64,000 nucleotides of DNA. Origin: Larkinella insperata. GTDB lineage: Bacteria > Bacteroidota > Bacteroidia > Cytophagales > Spirosomataceae. Positions 25,025 through 33,118 of the stretch are shown one piece after another (the first letter of the stretch is position 1; each line of letters opens with the position of its first letter). The DNA is taken from the NCBI RefSeq assembly GCF_026248825.1, contig NZ_CP110973.1, positions 2,623,001 to 2,687,000 of the forward strand, written 5' to 3'. A program made the position numbers and the translations under genes. The notes beneath the pieces were generated by a model. That model searched no databases, had not been told where the DNA came from, and saw nothing but the letters and a program-made list of their open reading frames with translations.

Positions 25025-26146
25025 ATGCAGGATTACCGGAATTTTGAACCTGAAGAATTAGCCATAGATCTGTCTTTTCAACGTTGGAAACTGTTTAACG
25101 ACCCCATTGCAAGCAACTTCTGGAAAGACTGGCTGGTTGAGAATCCGGACAAAAAAGAGCTGGTCGACAAGGCGCATTACCTGCTAAACGCGCTTAACAG
25201 CGCCTATTCGCAGTCAACAAACGACCGGATTTCAATCTCGGATCGGGAGATTCAGTACGAAATTCAGCGGTTGCATCAAGCAATCGATACCCAGCCGGAG
25301 TCAGTAGTAAAGCGGTTCCGGTTTGCGCCCTGGCAGTACGGGATTGCCGCCAGCATCCTGATTGTAATGGGCCTTTTCTGGCGGTACTCAATTCATCCGC
25401 CCTGCACTAAAGTTGACGTAACGTATAGCGAGTTGATAACGCAGACTTCCAAACCACTGCTGGAGGTAAGTAATGAAAATACAGGGCCTCGATTAGTGCG
25501 TTTGCCCGATGGTAGTACGTTGTTGTTAAAGTCAGGAGGGCGGGTTAGTTATCCGAAAAACTTTCAGGGAAATATTCGTGAAGTATACCTGACCGGCGAG
25601 GGTTTTTTTGAAGTGCATAAAGATCCGTCAAGGCCGTTTTATGTATACGCCAAAGGGCTCGTAACGAAAGTACTCGGTACCAGTTTTACCGTGCAGGCAT
25701 TTGAAAGTGACAAGCAGGTTAAAGTTGTGGTTAAAACCGGAAAAGTGTCGGTTTTTGCCCGTAATGAAACCGCCTTAACGCAGCATAAAGAAGATACCAA
25801 GCTCGAGGGGATTGTTCTGACGCCCAACCAGCAGGTTGTCTTCTCACCCACCAATACGCGCATCATCAAAAGCTTGGTTGAAGAACCAGCTCTACTGACC
25901 AGTGCCGCTCAGAATCAGCCGTTTCGTTTCAAAGGAACTCCGATTTCTGACGTTTTTGCAACCCTCGAAAAATCGTACGGGGTCAAGATTGTATTTGACG
26001 AGGAAGTCATGAAGTCCTGTTACCTAACGGCTGCGCTGGACGATGAGCCGCTTTTTGAGAAACTGGATTTAATCTGTAATACCATCAGCGCCCGGTACGA
26101 GCAGCTCGATGCCCACATCATTATCGATAGTAAAGGCTGTCAGTAG
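25025..26146 (+). CDS. FecR-family anti-sigma factor / transmembrane regulator
   Basis: The 373-residue protein has a cytoplasmic N-terminal domain (residues 1-95), one transmembrane helix (about 99-115, YGIAASILIVMGLFW), and a periplasmic FecR domain (RLPDGSTLLLKSGGRVSYPKNF, REVYLTGEGFFEVHKD, GTSFTVQAF). The C-terminal DUF4974 domain (FRFKGTPISDVFATLEKSYG) completes the Bacteroidota-type architecture. Such proteins receive a signal from a SusC/TonB receptor and control an ECF sigma factor. Here no sigma gene is next to it and no susC follows, so its partner is elsewhere; the ECF gene at 44519 is one candidate by elimination only. Confidence 0.92.
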   Translation: MQDYRNFEPEELAIDLSFQRWKLFNDPIASNFWKDWLVENPDKKELVDKAHYLLNALNSAYSQSTNDRISISDREIQYEIQRLHQAIDTQPESVVKRFRFAPWQYGIAASILIVMGLFWRYSIHPPCTKVDVTYSELITQTSKPLLEVSNENTGPRLVRLPDGSTLLLKSGGRVSYPKNFQGNIREVYLTGEGFFEVHKDPSRPFYVYAKGLVTKVLGTSFTVQAFESDKQVKVVVKTGKVSVFARNETALTQHKEDTKLEGIVLTPNQQVVFSPTNTRIIKSLVEEPALLTSAAQNQPFRFKGTPISDVFATLEKSYGVKIVFDEEVMKSCYLTAALDDEPLFEKLDLICNTISARYEQLDAHIIIDSKGCQ

Positions 26147-26277
26147 CTACGAATACGCTTAATTGTCAGAGTACCAAGTCATACTTTGTTAAAAAGTAAG
26201 TTGACAATGAGTAAGATTGGATAGATTCAAGATTTATTTATCATTTATTAACCATCCATTTATTCTTTGACTTTCTA

Positions 26278-26742
26278 ATGAAACCACAACGCCGATCCCT
26301 TTTAAAACGACTATTTGCCTCTGTAGCCGGTGCAACGGGCCTGGGCATGGCTGCTTCTAAAGCCGAAGCAAGTGCAGCCGCTCCGCAGAAGGAAGCCTTC
26401 AATATCGTCACGGAGCAGGATGTTCCGCTGTTTTCGGGTTCAACCAAATTTGGAAACCTGGTTTTTGTGGCTGGCAAAGGCTACCACAAAGAAGGCGACA
26501 TCCGGGTGCATACCGATGAAGTGCTGAAAGAACTGGAAAAAGAATTGATTAAAGCCGGTTCTTCAATGGATAAGGTGCTGAAAGTAAGCGTGTTCTTGCA
26601 CGATCTGAACGACTACAAAGCCATGAACGAAGTGTACAAAGGTCGCTTTGGCAATAAACCACCGGTACGCACAACGGTAGCGGTTTACGGCGGGGTTCCG
26701 GGCGATTCGCTGGTCGAAATGGATTGCATTGCTTATATCTAA
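26278..26742 (+). CDS. Tat-exported RidA-family imine deaminase
   Basis: The 154-residue protein is a RidA/YjgF domain of normal size (about residues 40-154) preceded by a twin-arginine-type leader: PQRRSLLKRLFASVAGATG, then an Ala-rich stretch ending ASAAA. RidA motifs include FVAGKGYHKEGDI, LEKELIKAGSSMDKVLKVSVFL and NKPPVRTTVAV with the Arg that binds the imine carboxylate. RidA proteins hydrolyse reactive enamine/imine products of PLP enzymes, normally in the cytoplasm; export is unusual. The next gene encodes an exported PLP enzyme, the expected source of such imines. It is the first gene of a nine-gene cluster. Confidence 0.88.
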   Translation: MKPQRRSLLKRLFASVAGATGLGMAASKAEASAAAPQKEAFNIVTEQDVPLFSGSTKFGNLVFVAGKGYHKEGDIRVHTDEVLKELEKELIKAGSSMDKVLKVSVFLHDLNDYKAMNEVYKGRFGNKPPVRTTVAVYGGVPGDSLVEMDCIAYI

Positions 26743-26757
26743 TTCAACTGTTGCACT

Positions 26758-26782
26758 CCCGCCCGGGTCGCTGCCGGGCGGG
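26758..26782 (+). repeat. Intercistronic GC-rich hairpin
   Basis: CCCGCCCGG (26758-26766) and CCGGGCGGG (26774-26782) form a perfect 9-bp stem with no T-run. It sits in the gap between the RidA and PLP-enzyme genes and may protect or attenuate the transcript. Confidence 0.6.
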
Positions 26783-26815
26783 AACTGCTCCCTAATTTAT
26801 TAGCTAACCCATTCC

Positions 26816-28033
26816 ATGATCAGCAGAAGAAGTATACTCAAACGATTATCCACCATGCCGCTGTTGGGCGGTTTGGTAGGCACAGCAACGCCACTTTCAA
26901 CCCTGGCTTCCACCGCCGTGGCGCCCCGGAATCTGGCAAAGGAACTGGGCATCCGAACGTTCATTAATGCCGCCGGAACCTACACAGCCATGACGGGTTC
27001 GCTGATGCCGGAAGAAGTGCTGGAAACCATCCAGGCTGCTTCCAAAGAATTTATGATGCTTGACGAGGTGCAAACCAAAGTCGGTGAAAAAATTGCGGCC
27101 GTTACCCACGCTGAATCGGCGGTTGTAACGGCGGGCTGCTTCTCGGCCATGACGCTGGGGCTGGCGGGCGTACTGACCGGGATGGACCAGAAAAAAGTGG
27201 AAGCCCTGCCCCACCTGGAAGGAACGGGCATGAAGTCCGAAGTAATTATTCAGAAAGGCCACAATGTCGGCTATTCCCACGCGCTGACCAACACGGGGTG
27301 CAAAATGGTTTTCGTGGAAACCGTCGAGGATGTGGAGAAGGCCATCAGCGAGAAAACCGCCCTGATGTGGTTCCTGAACATCCAGTCGGATAAGGGCAAG
27401 ATCATGCACCAGGAGTGGGTGAACCTGGCCAAAAAACACAACATCCCGACGATGATCGACATTGCCGCCGACGTGCCGCCGGTCGAAAATCTTTGGAAGT
27501 TCAACGACATGGGCTTTGATCTGGTTTGCGTATCGGGCGGGAAAGCCATGCGCGGTCCGCAAAGCGCGGGTATCCTCATGGGCAAAAAAAACCTGATCGA
27601 TGCCGCCCGGCTGAGCATGCCGCCCCGCGGGTCAACCATCGGCCGCGGTATGAAGGTGAACAAGGAAGAAGTGCTGGGCATGTATGTTGCCCTCGATCGC
27701 TTCGTGAAGCAGGATCAGCAGAAAGAATGGCAGATGTGGGAAGACCGCGTGACGCACATTTCCGATACCGTCAAGAAAGTAGCCGGGGTAAAAACTGAAA
27801 CGTTCCGGCCAGAGCTCGGAAACCACACGCCGACGCTCCGGATCACCTGGGAACCGGCCAAAGTGAATCTGACGGTAAAAGCCCTGCAGGAAAACCTGCG
27901 CAACAGCGATCCGTCCATCGAGATCGTTGGCGAACAGAACGGTATCAGCCTGACAACCTGGATGCTGAAGCCCGGGCAGGAGAAAATCGTTGCCAGCCGG
28001 TTGAAAGAAGAATTATCCAAAGCCGCCGTCTAG
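26816..28033 (+). CDS. Tat-exported SelA-like PLP enzyme (D-glucosaminate ammonia-lyase-like)
   Basis: The 405-residue protein starts with a twin-arginine leader, MISRRSILKRLSTMPLLGG, and an Ala/Thr-rich cleavage region. The rest is a SelA-related fold-type I PLP enzyme: RTFINAAGTYTAMTGS, AAVTHAESAVVTAGCFSAM, TMIDIAADVPP, and SGGKAMRGPQSAGILMG with the PLP lysine at Lys243, then GRGMKVNKEEVLGM. This is the family of D-glucosaminate-6-phosphate ammonia-lyase (DgaE). Tat export of a folded, cofactor-loaded PLP enzyme is rare. A metallohydrolase gene follows after 4 bases; in Enterococcus and Aeromonas an analogous amidohydrolase and SelA-like pair is adjacent. Elimination of ammonia from an amino-sugar acid is the best guess. 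Confidence 0.85.
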   Translation: MISRRSILKRLSTMPLLGGLVGTATPLSTLASTAVAPRNLAKELGIRTFINAAGTYTAMTGSLMPEEVLETIQAASKEFMMLDEVQTKVGEKIAAVTHAESAVVTAGCFSAMTLGLAGVLTGMDQKKVEALPHLEGTGMKSEVIIQKGHNVGYSHALTNTGCKMVFVETVEDVEKAISEKTALMWFLNIQSDKGKIMHQEWVNLAKKHNIPTMIDIAADVPPVENLWKFNDMGFDLVCVSGGKAMRGPQSAGILMGKKNLIDAARLSMPPRGSTIGRGMKVNKEEVLGMYVALDRFVKQDQQKEWQMWEDRVTHISDTVKKVAGVKTETFRPELGNHTPTLRITWEPAKVNLTVKALQENLRNSDPSIEIVGEQNGISLTTWMLKPGQEKIVASRLKEELSKAAV

Positions 28034-28037
28034 GAGC

Positions 28038-29291
28038 ATGCAGAAGTCGCTTTTCGCTCTTTTCATGGCCTGTTTCATCAGTAGTTTGGCGCAGGCCCAA
28101 ACGTACAGCATCGTTATCAAAGGCGGTCAGGTTATTGACCCAAAAAATAACATCAATGAGGTGATGGATGTGGCCATTAACGACGGCAAGATTGCGTTGC
28201 TGGCTAAAAACATCGATGCGCGTCAGGGCAAGCAGGTCGTCAACGCCAAAGGCATGTACGTCACGCCCGGCCTGATTGATCTGCACGGCCACGTTTATTT
28301 TGGCACCGAACCGAACCACTACCTCAGCAATGGTCTGACAGCGGTGGTCCCCGACGGTTTTACGTTCCGCGTGGGCGTAACGACCATCGTCGACGCGGGC
28401 GGGGCGGGGTGGCAGTCGTTCCCAACGTTCAAAAAGAACATTATTTTTTCGTCCAAAACGCGGGTGCTTTCGCTGCTGAACATTGTCGGGGAAGGCATGC
28501 GGGGTGGCAACTGGGAGCAGGACACCACCGACATGGACCCCAAAATGGCCGCGGCCATGGCCCTGGGTAATCCGAATGACGTGGTGGGATTCAAAGTGGC
28601 GCACTTTACGGGCGGCACCTGGACCCCCGTTGACCGGGCCGTCGAAGCCGGAAAGCTGGCCAACATGCCGGTGATGATTGATTTCGGAATGCACGATCCC
28701 CCGCTGTCGGTGGAAGAACTGTTCATAAAACACCTGCGCCCCGGCGATATTTTTACGCACACGTACACCCTGCTGGAAGGCAACGTCCGGGAGACGATCG
28801 TAGACGAAACCACCGGAAAGCTGAAACCGTTTGTCTGGGAGGCTCGCAAAAGAGGCATTGTTTTCGACGTGGGATACGGCGGAGCCAGCTTTAATTATTC
28901 GCAGGCCATTCCGGCCATCAAAGCCGGTTTTTACCCGACCACCATCAGCACCGATCTGCACACCGGCAGTATGAACGGTTCGATGAAAGACATGCTGAGT
29001 GTCATGTCCAAATTCGTCGTTATGGGCGTTCCGGTTGCCGATGTGATTAAGGCCAGTACGTGGACGCCAGCGCAGGTTATCAAACGTGAAATTCTGGGCC
29101 ATCTTTCGGTGGGGGCCGTTGCCGATGTGGCCGTCCTGAACATGCGTGAAGGCAACTTTGGCTTTTACGACAAAACCGGCTACCGGATGGAGGGTAAAAA
29201 GAAATTTGAGTGCGAAATGACCATTAAAGGCGGCAAAATTGTGTACGATCTTAACGGAATTGCGAACCCGATCGTGGTCAGGCAAAATTGA
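28038..29291 (+). CDS. Exported amidohydrolase/deacetylase-family metallohydrolase 1
   Basis: The 417-residue protein has a signal peptide (ends SLAQAQ). It is a dihydroorotase-like amidohydrolase: IVIKGGQVIDPKNNINEVMD, then GLIDLHGHVYFG with metal ligands His83 and His85, and STDLHTGSMN with later ligands. It belongs to the EF_0837-type deacetylase subgroup that co-occurs with SelA-like PLP enzymes. Removal of an N-acetyl group from an amino-sugar acid is a plausible role. A second copy, about two-thirds identical by eye, lies at 33119-34399 in the same cluster. It sits 4 bases after the PLP-enzyme gene. Confidence 0.88.
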   Translation: MQKSLFALFMACFISSLAQAQTYSIVIKGGQVIDPKNNINEVMDVAINDGKIALLAKNIDARQGKQVVNAKGMYVTPGLIDLHGHVYFGTEPNHYLSNGLTAVVPDGFTFRVGVTTIVDAGGAGWQSFPTFKKNIIFSSKTRVLSLLNIVGEGMRGGNWEQDTTDMDPKMAAAMALGNPNDVVGFKVAHFTGGTWTPVDRAVEAGKLANMPVMIDFGMHDPPLSVEELFIKHLRPGDIFTHTYTLLEGNVRETIVDETTGKLKPFVWEARKRGIVFDVGYGGASFNYSQAIPAIKAGFYPTTISTDLHTGSMNGSMKDMLSVMSKFVVMGVPVADVIKASTWTPAQVIKREILGHLSVGAVADVAVLNMREGNFGFYDKTGYRMEGKKKFECEMTIKGGKIVYDLNGIANPIVVRQN

Positions 29292-29325
29292 TCCTAACTT
29301 TCACTGTAGCTCCCTTAATCTTTGA

Positions 29326-31074
29326 ATGTCACACATGTACAAAAAAAGTCTTGCGCTGGCTCTGCTAGCCATCGTCGGGTTTGTTCCGCACGATGAGACG
29401 GCCCATAACCTGCCGGTTCAGACGGCGGAAAACGGCGGCCTGTTCCTGCCCGAAGGCTTCGAAGCCACGGTTGTGGTGGACAGTCTGCCCGGTCGGGCGC
29501 GGCACCTGGCCGTCAACGACAACGGTGATATTTACGTAAAAGCCCGGTTTGTCCGGGAGCCGGGGGAGTCGGTGATTGCCCTGCGCGATACCAACGGCGA
29601 TGGCCGCGCCGACATCGTCAAGCGGTTCGGTGGTCATGCCCGCGAACGGGCGTACGGTACCGGGATGCGGATTCACAACGGTTACCTGTATTTCAGCTCC
29701 GAGCTGTTTGTGTACCGCTACAAACTGACACCGGGTAAGCTGGTGCCGGAAAGTCCGGAAGAAATCATCGTGAAGGACGACCATCCCCACGGAATGCACG
29801 AACACATTGCCAAGCCGCTAACCTTTGACGACAAAGGGCATATTTACGTTGCCTACGGTGCTCCCTCCAACGCCTGCCAGGAACGGAACCGGATTCCGAG
29901 TTCACCGGGGATGACGCCCTGCGCGATGCTGGAAGACCACGGCGGCATCTGGCAGTTCGATGCCAACAAAATCGGGCAAACCCAGAAAGACGGCCGTCGG
30001 TATGCCACCGGCTTACGGAGCGTCGTGGGGATGGACTGGAACCACGCCGACCAGACGCTGTACGCCCTGCAACACGGCCGCGACGACCTGCTGATGCTCT
30101 GGGCCGGAGTCTACTCGCCCTGGCAGAGTGCGGTGTTGCCGTCGGAGGAGTTTTTGCGGATTAAAGAAGGGGCCGATGGAGGCTGGCCGTACGTTTATTA
30201 CGACCAGATGCAGGGCAAAAAAGTCCTGAATCCGGAGTACGGTGGAGATGGGGAAGAGATCGGCAAAGGGGGCCAGTACGAAAAGCCAATCATTGGCTTT
30301 CCGGGCCACTGGGCACCGAACGACATTCTTTTCTACCAGGGTAACCAGTTTCCGGATCGCTACAAAAACGGTTCGTTTATCGCGTTCCACGGTTCGACCA
30401 ACCGGGCGCCTTATCCGCAGGCGGGGTATTTCATCGCGTTTGTTCCCGCCAAAAAAGGCGTTCCATCGTCGTCCTGGGAGGTGTTTGCGGACGGTTTTGC
30501 GGGCGTTGATCCGGTGGTGAACGTGAGCGATGCGGTGTACCGGCCAATGGGTATCGCGATGGGTCCCGATGGCTCGCTGTACCTGGCCGAAACCGAAAAA
30601 GGGAAAATCTGGAAAGTGACTTACAAAGGCGACAAGAAGAAGTTTGGCCCGGCGCAACTGGCGCAGATGGAAAAACGAAAAACCCTGTCGCACATCCGGA
30701 CGCCCGACGAGGTAAAGGACAATCTCGATAAAGACAAACCCGTATTGGGCAGTAAAATCTACGGAATTTATTGCCGGGCCTGCCACCAGCGGAACGGTCT
30801 GGGGGATTCGCAGCGATTCCCGCCCCTCTCGGAGTCGGAGTGGGTGGTGGGCGACAAAAAGCGCCTGATCGAAGTCCTGCTGAAAGGGCTGGAAGGTCCG
30901 ATTGAAGTAAAAGGCCAATCGTACAACAACGTGATGCCGCAGCACGATTTTCTGAAGGATGCGGAAATTGCTGAGGTGCTGACGTTTATCCGGCAAAATT
31001 TCGCCAATTCGGCCAGCGCCATCACCACTGAGGAGGTCAGCGCCGTTCGGAAAGAGATCAAAGACAAAAAGTAA
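29326..31074 (+). CDS. Exported PQQ-type sugar dehydrogenase with C-terminal cytochrome c
   Basis: The 582-residue protein begins with a signal peptide (start at 29326, or three codons later). Residues about 40-440 form a six-bladed propeller of the soluble glucose/sorbosone dehydrogenase type (FLPEGFEATVVVDSLPGRARH, VKDDHPHGMHEHIAKPLTFD, GLRSVVGMDWN). A cytochrome c domain follows, with haem site Cys483-x-x-Cys486-His487 (YCRACHQ) and a distal Met in NNVMPQHDF. It should oxidise a sugar in the periplasm and pass electrons from cofactor to its own haem. A second dehydrogenase and a free cytochrome c are encoded just downstream. Confidence 0.87.
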   Translation: MSHMYKKSLALALLAIVGFVPHDETAHNLPVQTAENGGLFLPEGFEATVVVDSLPGRARHLAVNDNGDIYVKARFVREPGESVIALRDTNGDGRADIVKRFGGHARERAYGTGMRIHNGYLYFSSELFVYRYKLTPGKLVPESPEEIIVKDDHPHGMHEHIAKPLTFDDKGHIYVAYGAPSNACQERNRIPSSPGMTPCAMLEDHGGIWQFDANKIGQTQKDGRRYATGLRSVVGMDWNHADQTLYALQHGRDDLLMLWAGVYSPWQSAVLPSEEFLRIKEGADGGWPYVYYDQMQGKKVLNPEYGGDGEEIGKGGQYEKPIIGFPGHWAPNDILFYQGNQFPDRYKNGSFIAFHGSTNRAPYPQAGYFIAFVPAKKGVPSSSWEVFADGFAGVDPVVNVSDAVYRPMGIAMGPDGSLYLAETEKGKIWKVTYKGDKKKFGPAQLAQMEKRKTLSHIRTPDEVKDNLDKDKPVLGSKIYGIYCRACHQRNGLGDSQRFPPLSESEWVVGDKKRLIEVLLKGLEGPIEVKGQSYNNVMPQHDFLKDAEIAEVLTFIRQNFANSASAITTEEVSAVRKEIKDKK

Positions 31075-31105
31075 TGCCGGGCGGAATCGCCCGAGCCGAT
31101 ACAAA

Positions 31106-31136
31106 GACCCACCACGGTTTCAGCCGTGGTAGGGTC
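31106..31136. repeat. Palindromic hairpin between dehydrogenase and cytochrome genes
   Basis: GACCC-ACCACGG pairs with CCGTGGT-a-GGGTC around a six-base loop. No T-run follows. The core CCACGGTTT...CCGTGG resembles the palindrome at 62858-62881. Confidence 0.6.
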
Positions 31137-31178
31137 AAACCAGACTGACTATTCTTGACGGTTAACATTAATTGATCC

Positions 31179-31619
31179 ATGCGTTCCTACAACTTACTGA
31201 TTGCCGGTTTTGTCGCGTTGGGGTGTCTCGGTGTAATGGGGTTCACGGCTAATCTGCGGCAGGATGATCCGAAACAGGACCGTTGGAAAGCACCGACCTG
31301 GGCCGATACGTTGAAAAGTCATTACCCGACGGAGCCGTTGACGCTGGCACAGGGCGAGGAGCTTTTCATGGAATTCTGCTCGTCCTGCCACGGCGAAACC
31401 GGTCTGGGGGATGGGGCCGCGGGTCGGTCGCTGGGTGAAAAACCCGCCAATTTTCACGACCCAAACGTGAAGGGCCAAACCGACGGCGCGCTGTTCTGGA
31501 AACTATCCAACGGTCGGGGAAATATGCCGCCCTTCAAAGACGTTTTTTCGGAAGAGCAACGCTGGCAATTAGTGGCTTACCTTCGTAAGTTATCCGCTCC
31601 TAAGACCGACAATAAATGA
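31179..31619 (+). CDS. Periplasmic c-type cytochrome
   Basis: The 146-residue protein has an N-terminal membrane anchor/signal (residues 6-25) and one class I cytochrome c domain: EELFMEFCSSCHGETGLGDG with Cys67, Cys70 and His71, and NGRGNMPPFKDVF with the distal Met. The C-terminal helix is RWQLVAYLRKL. Its stop overlaps the start of the next dehydrogenase gene (ATGA at 31616), so the two are coupled. It is the likely electron acceptor for the two PQQ-type dehydrogenases. Confidence 0.92.
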   Translation: MRSYNLLIAGFVALGCLGVMGFTANLRQDDPKQDRWKAPTWADTLKSHYPTEPLTLAQGEELFMEFCSSCHGETGLGDGAAGRSLGEKPANFHDPNVKGQTDGALFWKLSNGRGNMPPFKDVFSEEQRWQLVAYLRKLSAPKTDNK

Positions 31620-33085
31620 AAACCCTGACCTCTTTACGGAAACAATTCGGCCTGCTGGCGACGGCTCTCTGCTGTCCGGTACTGCTTTACGCGCAGAGTC
31701 AAGAAGCCAAAACGCTGATTCCGCCCACGGCCCTGCGGCCCGACATTAAAGTGGAGCATTTCCTGGCGGTCGGTCCCGAAGCCGTGCGGCTAATTCAGCA
31801 TCCGGTGACCGGCGATCTGTATTACACCACGTTCACGGGCGATGTGTTCCGGGTTAAAATAAACGGGCAGCCGCCGGTGGCCGAGAAAGTGTTTTCGGCG
31901 GCCGACCACGGTATTACGCGCTTGCAGGGAGCGGCTTTCCTGAAAAATACGCTGTTTCTGGCCGGTAACATCAGCGTCAACGACAACAAAGGCACAAAAG
32001 GCCGAATGGTGCGTTACGATCTGGCGTCGGGCGACAAACCGGCCATGACGGTGGTGTTCAATACCGTTGAATACGGAACCAACAAAACCACCTTCGATCA
32101 CGGCTGGAACGCGCTGGAAATCAGCCCGGACGGAAAATACATTTACGTTAACACCGGCGCCCGCACCGACCACGGCGAGGTGCAGGACAACGGCGGGGTG
32201 TATCCAAACGCCCGCGACAACGCCCTGACGGCCAAAATCTTCCGGTTCCCGGTGGGCGTTAAAGATCTAGAACTGCCGGACGACGAAGCCAAATTGAAAG
32301 CCGACGGTTACATCTACGCCGTAGGCATCCGGAATGCCTACGACATGGCGTTTGACGGGAATGGCAACCTGTTTGCCGTTTCCAACTCCGGCGACTACGA
32401 CCACGCCGAAGATATGTTCTGGGTGCGGCAGGGGCATCATTACGGGTTTCCGTGGGTGATGGGGGGCGGTATCGACAACCCGCAGCAGGATCCCAACTGG
32501 CAGCCCGATCCGGAGAAAGATCCGTTCATGAGCAAGTTTGCCCACGCGTGGCTGATGCGCTATTTCCGGAACGACCCGGATTTTCCGAAACGACCCACTA
32601 ACATCAAGTTTACTGGTCCGGTGCTGAACATGGGCCCGGACGCCAACGAATACCGCGACCGCGCTACGGGGCTGGTGATGGACGGCGATTCAACGGGCGT
32701 GGGAGTCGGAACGTTTAACGCACACAGTTCTCCGCTGGGCTTGTTTTTCGATACCAAAAAAGCACTGGCCGACGATTTCAAAGGCGACGGTTTTGTGATC
32801 CGGTATTCGGGACCGCGCCGGAATTCGACCATCGTGAACCCACTGAAAAAACAGGGCCGCGACCTGCTGCACCTGGATATGACCTACAACAAAACCACGG
32901 ATAATTATACGGTTAAAACCACCCGCATCGTCGACGGTTTTACGGAGCCGACCGACGCTCTGCTGGTGGATAATACCGTGTACATCATCGAATACGGCGG
33001 TAAAGGCGGTAACATCTGGAAGGTTACCCTGCCGGCGGATTCAAAAATGGCGAAGAAAAGCCGGCGAAAAGAAGCCAGGAAATAA
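31616..33085 (+). CDS. Exported PQQ-dependent sugar dehydrogenase
   Basis: The 489-residue protein has a signal peptide (ends LLYAQ, about residue 26) and a full glucose/sorbosone dehydrogenase-like propeller: DLYYTTFTGDVFRVK, AADHGITRLQGAAF, DHGWNALEISPDGKYIYVNTG, AVGIRNAYDMAFDGNGNLFAVSN, GHHYGFPWVMGG. There is no cytochrome domain in the protein, in contrast to 29326-31074, but a cytochrome c gene overlaps it upstream. It probably oxidises a sugar or amino sugar to the lactone. Substrate not determined. Confidence 0.87.
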   Translation: MKTLTSLRKQFGLLATALCCPVLLYAQSQEAKTLIPPTALRPDIKVEHFLAVGPEAVRLIQHPVTGDLYYTTFTGDVFRVKINGQPPVAEKVFSAADHGITRLQGAAFLKNTLFLAGNISVNDNKGTKGRMVRYDLASGDKPAMTVVFNTVEYGTNKTTFDHGWNALEISPDGKYIYVNTGARTDHGEVQDNGGVYPNARDNALTAKIFRFPVGVKDLELPDDEAKLKADGYIYAVGIRNAYDMAFDGNGNLFAVSNSGDYDHAEDMFWVRQGHHYGFPWVMGGGIDNPQQDPNWQPDPEKDPFMSKFAHAWLMRYFRNDPDFPKRPTNIKFTGPVLNMGPDANEYRDRATGLVMDGDSTGVGVGTFNAHSSPLGLFFDTKKALADDFKGDGFVIRYSGPRRNSTIVNPLKKQGRDLLHLDMTYNKTTDNYTVKTTRIVDGFTEPTDALLVDNTVYIIEYGGKGGNIWKVTLPADSKMAKKSRRKEARK

Positions 33086-33118
33086 GCAGTATGCTTTTGT
33101 TTAACTAACCTAATACCC

